Under the pieces are notes generated by a model. It was not told where the DNA came from. It saw nothing but the letters and a program-made list of their open reading frames with translations, and searched no databases. Made by a program: the position numbers and the translations under genes. From the NCBI GenBank assembly GCA_903904605.1, contig CAIVDC010000072.1:1-64000 (forward strand): 64,000 bases of DNA. The letters run 5' to 3'. Below, in pieces: positions 60,123 through 64,000 of the stretch; position 1 is the stretch's first letter; each line of letters starts with the position of its first letter. Source of the DNA: an uncultured Sterolibacterium sp. (GTDB lineage Bacteria; Pseudomonadota; Gammaproteobacteria; Burkholderiales; Rhodocyclaceae).

Positions 60123-62125
60123 TCAATAAGCGAAATACGGACCGCTCACGCCGCCGCTGCTCGTTCCTTCGATCGAGGTGAACACCGTCCGCCCGAAGAA
60201 GAACGGAAATCCCCAATCAAAACCCGCTCCGGATATCGCTGTCCCCGCAAGTCCGCTCGCCGCAGTGTAGGAAGCGTTGCCCAACAGGGTGTTGGCGTTG
60301 ACTACGCTGAAGCTGACCGTGGCGCTGGTGCCGTTGCTTCCCTGGTTCGCCGCCGTGAGTTGCGTGGTCGAGGCCGGGCAGTAGAAGCCGTAGTTGGCAC
60401 CGGTACACTGCGTGATCGATTTGTCCGTGAAGTAAAGGGCGTTCGAGCCGCTATCGAGGAAGCTGCCCGCGTACCTCTGACCGTTGAAGGTGGTCGTCAG
60501 CGTCCCGGTCGCCGGATCGATGCCGTACACCGCGGCGCTGCCGAGCGCGTTGTTGGCCTGGGTGCCGATGCCCAGGATCAGCGATCCGCTGACGGCGGTG
60601 CTTCCCGTTGCCGGCACAGGGGGCATGGCGATGGCGACCCCGTTATTGTCGCCCGGCAGCATGCCGACCGGGTTCTGGATCTGCTGCGCCAGCGGGACGG
60701 TGACGGGGGTGCAGGAGGTGCCCGACGAACCGGAACACGCATAGTAGACACCGGTGACGGCCGGCGGCGTGACGCACAGTGCACCGCAGTCCTGCTGGAA
60801 TGAGCCCACCCCGAGAATGCCGTTGCCGCCGAATGTCGCCACCGTGTTCTCGGCTGCGCCGGTGCTCGAGCAAGACTTGGGAATCGAGGCGGCGGCGGGA
60901 TCGCCGATGACCTGGACAGCCAGCGAATGGAGCGTCGGCTCCCCGCCCAGTTGCACGTCGGCGAGTTTCACCGAACCCCAGCTGGAGCCATCGGCGAATT
61001 GCAGGCATTCGTCGAGGCTTCCGCTGCCGGACGTCTGCTGCTTCAGGGCGAGCGATGGCGAAAGGGCGGAGGCGATGATTCTCACGCCCGTTGATCCGGT
61101 ATCGACGATGATCGGCATGACGTTCTGCCCCGCCGTGCCGGAAACCGCGTTGTTCGAACAGACCACGGTCACCCCGCTCACGTTGGCCGCCACCGTGCCG
61201 CTGCCGCCCGTCACGGTGCAGCTTTGGCCGGCCGGCTGGGTGAGTACCGTGACGAGGTAGGCGTTGCCGTAGGCGATGGTCGAGGAGAAGTTGAAAATGC
61301 CGTTGCTGGCCAGGGTCAGATTGTTGCCGCCGTTATTCTGCAGCACCACGGAACCGGCGAGTCCGCTGACTGTGCCGCCTACGCTGTAGCTGCCGGCCGC
61401 GGCCGCGGCATAGGCCGCCGTCAGCTTCGTTTCGAAGCCTGCCGGCACGGTGGTCACCGTCGCGGTGCTAGTGGCGACCTCGCCCAGCAAGGATGGGTAG
61501 GTGATGCCGGGGGTATTGCCTATGGCGGCCACCAGCGCGCTCAGCATGTCGTCGATGACGTTGCCCGCAGTCGGGGTGAACGACGTCGTGACGGGGTTGC
61601 TGGAAACCAATTGGGACAGTCCGCTAAGTGCCGTGCCAAGGCCGGCGAGCGCCGCATTCACCTGGGTCTGGTTGATGCTGGACAGCGACGAAGGATTGCT
61701 TGCCAAGCCGGCGAACCAGGCGCCGGGATTGGCCGTGCCGACGATATTGGCCACCATCAGATCGGTCAGCGGCGTGATGTTCGCGGTGCCGGCCGCGACG
61801 GCGATGGCGTGATAGAGCGTGGTGTTCGCCGCCCCGTTGATCGTGCCGCCGCTCAGTTCCATCGCACAGGGCAGGGTTTGGCTGGATAGCTGACTTGCCA
61901 TGCGCCGCCCGTGCCGGTGTTGTTGGTGGCCGCGGAAAGGGGGCTGCCGCTGGCACAGATGACGCTGATGCTGGCATTGACGATGGGTGTGCCCACCGCC
62001 GCGACGCCGTTCAGGGTGAAAGTGCCGGCCGCCGCGCTGCCCGCGGCGCCGCTCCCGCCGCTCCCGCCACCGCGCCGCAGCCGGCCACTGCCATGGCAAG
62101 CAACAGCGCCAGAGCCGATGATTTC
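60123..62125 (-). CDS. DUF3443 lipoprotein, interrupted by two apparent frameshifts
   Basis: The ATG at 62125 gives a lipoprotein signal (ALALLLAMAVAGC). After about 18 codons the sense moves to a second frame (AAGTFTLNGVAAVGTPIVNA, then GTGGAWQVS), and near 61900 to a third (TLPCAMELSGGTINGAANTT) that stays open to 60123. The main part is Ser/Thr/Gly-rich with a DUF3443 C-terminal half including IIVDTGSTGVRII, an aspartyl-protease-like motif. Either the gene is inactive or the read has two indels; the long intact third frame favours recent damage or sequencing error. DUF2844 precedes it, its usual partner. Confidence 0.7.
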
Positions 62126-62137
62126 ATCCGCCCACTG

Positions 62138-62665
62138 TCACTGGATTTCATCGACCGTAACCGCCGGCGGCATCATCCGAGGAAGATAGGCACGTCCGGA
62201 GAATGCCCGCATATGGCCGCCCGACTGGATTACCAGTCCCGGCTGTTGCACCAGAACGGGACCCCGGCGCGTGCGCTTATCGTTCCTGGCCGCCTCGTAG
62301 TCGGTGAAATGTCCGCCCAGGATCTGCTGCAAGTCGGGCAAGAGCGGGCCTTTCCAGGTCACGGCAAACACTTGCCCTTGTGCCGAAAGGTATTCCCGGA
62401 CCACGGTACCCGAAGCCGTCTGGATCTCATGCGTCGTGTAATTTTGCGCGCCGACGATGCGCCGCGTCGCTTTCATCTGAGTCTGATCGGTCGCGATCGA
62501 CGCTTCATCGCCGCCCAGGGTCGCTTCGGCCGGGCCGGAGTGGACGAGCAGGATGGGCAGGACCGCCATCAGCAGGGCGATAACCCGCTTCCCGCGCGGA
62601 TGGCCGGGCGCTCCCTCCCGGGTCATCGCGCGGCGCCCGGTTGCGCTGCTGGCTGTTGCGAACAT
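62138..62665 (-). CDS. DUF2844 exported protein
   Basis: A 175-residue protein with an extended basic N terminus, hydrophobic core VIALLMAVLPILLVHSGPAE, and the DUF2844 domain: ATLGGDEASIATDQTQMKAT, YTTHEIQTASGTVVREYLSA and GQVFAVTWKGPLLPDLQQIL. ATG at 62665 follows AAGGAG by 6 bases. It lies 12 bp upstream of the DUF3443 gene; the two families are habitually paired, with unknown function at the cell surface. Confidence 0.87.
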   Translation of the reverse strand: MFATASSATGRRAMTREGAPGHPRGKRVIALLMAVLPILLVHSGPAEATLGGDEASIATDQTQMKATRRIVGAQNYTTHEIQTASGTVVREYLSAQGQVFAVTWKGPLLPDLQQILGGHFTDYEAARNDKRTRRGPVLVQQPGLVIQSGGHMRAFSGRAYLPRMMPPAVTVDEIQ

Positions 62666-63036
62666 TCGAGACTCCTTGCGTGGCAGCAGGCATTGGATCA
62701 CTTGCGGGCAGAGGAATTGTTGTCGGGCCACGAATTATTTGTAACGGCAGGTATCCAGCGCCCTCCCGGGCGATGAACGAATGACGCAGTTTTCATCCCC
62801 GTCTGAAACAGGGGCCCGACACCCGCCCCGACGTGCCGGTCCCTGCCAACGCACGGCACATCATCTGCGATCCGGATTCCGGCGCTTGCGCCGGTAATAT
62901 TTGTCAATCTTTGTGACTTATCCTTACGAGGCAGCCGCGCCGTGCCCGGTGGCTGGAGCAACGGCCAGCCCGGGCAGGTCGGCAACGCGTCCGGGTTTTC
63001 TATCGGCGATGGGGCCGCCCCGGGGGCTGCCGGCTG
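62666..63036. other. intergenic with a GC-rich hairpin
   Basis: No gene in 371 bp. A perfect inverted repeat CCGGCGC-TT-GCGCCGG lies at 62879-62894. On the minus strand it is downstream of livF and is not followed by a T-run, so it could be a rho-type end or simply a structural element. The DUF2844 promoter must lie to its left. Confidence 0.45.
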
Positions 63037-63738
63037 CTACTCTCCGAGGTAGGCCTCGCGTACGCGGCGGTCGGCGAGCAGATTGCCGGCGCTGTCGGCC
63101 AGGGTGATCCGGCCGCCTTCCATGACATAGCCGCGGCTGGCGGATTCCAGGGCCAGCTTGGCATTCTGCTCGACCAGCAGGATGGTCACGCCGGTCGCGG
63201 CGACCGCGCCGATCGTCTCGAAAACCTTGTGCACCATCAGCGGCGCCAAGCCCATCGACGGCTCGTCGAGCAGCAACAGCCGGGGCCGGCCCATCAGCGC
63301 ACGGCCGAGCGCCAGCATCTGCTGCTCGCCGCCGGACAGCGTGCCGGCCAGTTGCGTCCGTCGTTCGAGGAGGCGCGGCAGCAACTCATGAACGCGCTCC
63401 AGGTCGGCCGAAATCGCCGCATGGTCGCGGCGGCTGTAGGCGCCCATCGCCAGGTTCTCCGCGACCGACAGGCGCGCGAACACGCCGCGGCCTTCGGGCA
63501 CCAGCGCCATGCCGCGGCCGATCAGGCCATGCGAGGGCAAGGCCGCGAGTTCCTCGCCCAGGAAGCGGATCGTGCCGCGCGCGGGCAGCAAACGCGCCAG
63601 CGCCTTCAGTGTGCTGGTCTTGCCGGCGCCGTTGGCGCCGATCAGCGCCACCATCTCGCCCTCTTCCACGGCGAAGCTGATGCCTTTCACCGCGGCAATG
63701 CCGCCGTAGCTCACCTCGAGATTGATCGCCTCGAGCAT
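63037..63738 (-). CDS. livF: branched-chain amino acid-type ABC transporter ATPase LivF
   Basis: A 233-residue ABC ATPase: Walker A LIGANGAGKTSTLKALA, Q-loop region before GRGMALVPEGRGVFARL (LivF-type), signature GTLSGGEQQMLALGRALMGR and Walker B RLLLLDEPSMGLAPLMVHKV. It energises import of branched-chain amino acids or similar solutes. ATG at 63738 fits the family start; TTG at 63759 would overlap livG. It follows livG by 13 bp. Confidence 0.92.
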   Translation of the reverse strand: MLEAINLEVSYGGIAAVKGISFAVEEGEMVALIGANGAGKTSTLKALARLLPARGTIRFLGEELAALPSHGLIGRGMALVPEGRGVFARLSVAENLAMGAYSRRDHAAISADLERVHELLPRLLERRTQLAGTLSGGEQQMLALGRALMGRPRLLLLDEPSMGLAPLMVHKVFETIGAVAATGVTILLVEQNAKLALESASRGYVMEGGRITLADSAGNLLADRRVREAYLGE

Positions 63739-63751
63739 CGGAGCGCCGGCG

Positions 63752-64000
63752 CTAGGCAATTGCGCCTCCGAGATACGCCTCGATCACCTTCGGGTCGCGC
63801 CGCACCCTGGCCGGCACGTCCTCGATGATCTTCTCGCCGTAGTCGAGCACCGCGACCCGGTCGCACAGCCCCATCACGAGTTTGACGTCGTGCTCGATCA
63901 GGAGCACGGTCAGGCCGTCGTCGCGCAGCCCCCCGATCAGCTGGCGCAGGGCGCCGGTCTCGGTGCCGTTCATGCCGGCGGCCGGTTCGTCCAGGGCGAG
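63752..64000 (-). CDS. livG: LivG-type ABC transporter ATPase, C-terminal part
   Basis: Only the last 80 or so residues are in the window: DEPAAGMNGTETGALRQLIG includes the end of Walker B and the D-loop, and LTVLLIEHDVKLVMGLCDRV the H-loop His; the end VRRDPKVIEAYLGG is LivG-typical. The gene continues beyond 64000. Partner of LivF. Confidence 0.88.
   Translation of the reverse strand, partial: LALDEPAAGMNGTETGALRQLIGGLRDDGLTVLLIEHDVKLVMGLCDRVAVLDYGEKIIEDVPARVRRDPKVIEAYLGGAIA

Noticed and set aside
1-64000. CRISPR arrays, tRNA or rRNA genes, prophage
   Set aside because: No spaced direct repeats of CRISPR size, no cloverleaf or rRNA-like stretch, and no phage structural genes were noticed on reading both strands.

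Overview
The window looks like a chromosomal segment of a GC-rich betaproteobacterium, probably near Rhodocyclales/Nitrosomonadales. The evidence is the block yqgE-ruvX-pyrR-pyrB-pyrC' beside yggU-yggT-proC-yggS and divergent pilT-pilU, plus the DUF2844/DUF3443 pair and a twin-His-free HemJ-like protein, all arranged as is common in that class. Placement is inferred from gene content only. No tRNA, rRNA, CRISPR array, replication origin or complete insertion sequence was seen.

Layout. (a) 1-620: window-edge fragment of an IS630-type transposase, four 11-bp-phased GTGCCC repeats, no clear gene. (b) 618-10900: a probable light/singlet-oxygen stress island. A MerR-type regulator with the cobalamin-photoreceptor signatures Wx9EH and ExHxxG (9653) is divergent from a translationally coupled operon: folE2, a 38-aa membrane peptide, FAD amine-oxidase-like protein, DUF1365, Cfa-like methyltransferase, then DUF3833 lipoprotein, SDR and NTF2-like protein. 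SOUL, a TIGR01777 epimerase and a pyrimidine-dimer glycosylase-like gene lie beyond. The island is eroding: remnants of a glutathione peroxidase, a DUF393 protein, CIA30 and an FAD oxidoreductase are visible. Two 13-bp palindromes sit between the regulator and the operon. (c) 11100-15180: DUF2892 protein, an unknown secreted protein, LrgA/LrgB, and a PDC-sensor protein.

(d) 15178-23542: the most interesting system. An ArsR regulator is divergent from an operon of small ORF, DsrE-like, TusA, MvhD, an HdrA fused to a GltD/NfnB-like module, a second HdrA, a winged-helix protein, HdrC and HdrB. It is a heterodisulfide-reductase-type electron-transfer complex tied to sulfur carriers, but has no LbpA in view and so is not the canonical sHdr cluster. 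Two matching ATATG-N10-CATAY sites, one inside each divergent promoter, predict that the ArsR protein controls both transcripts.

(e) 23650-33370: a LysR regulator, PepSY protein, and a six-gene run (response regulator, TolC-type lipoprotein, adaptor, RND pump, histidine kinase, DedA) in which every junction is a 4-bp overlap. (f) 33700-45580: accessory region with a methyltransferase, 3-hydroxyacyl-CoA dehydrogenase, a LysR-divergent operon (ester cyclase-like, DoxX, extradiol dioxygenase-like with a changed metal-ligand residue, FMN reductase, unknown), metallophosphoesterase, beta-propeller protein, gene remnants (maleylacetoacetate isomerase, chemotaxis receptor) and two small unknown genes.

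(g) 45870-60070: core genes for pyrimidine synthesis with a catalytically dead dihydroorotase, an LLM flavoprotein, proline synthesis, type IV pilus retraction ATPases PilT/PilU, an rRNA methyltransferase, a HemJ-like protein and a ferredoxin-reductase-like flavoprotein. (h) 60120-64000: DUF3443 lipoprotein gene broken by two apparent frameshifts, its DUF2844 partner, and the ATPases LivF and LivG (partial) of a branched-chain amino acid-type ABC importer.
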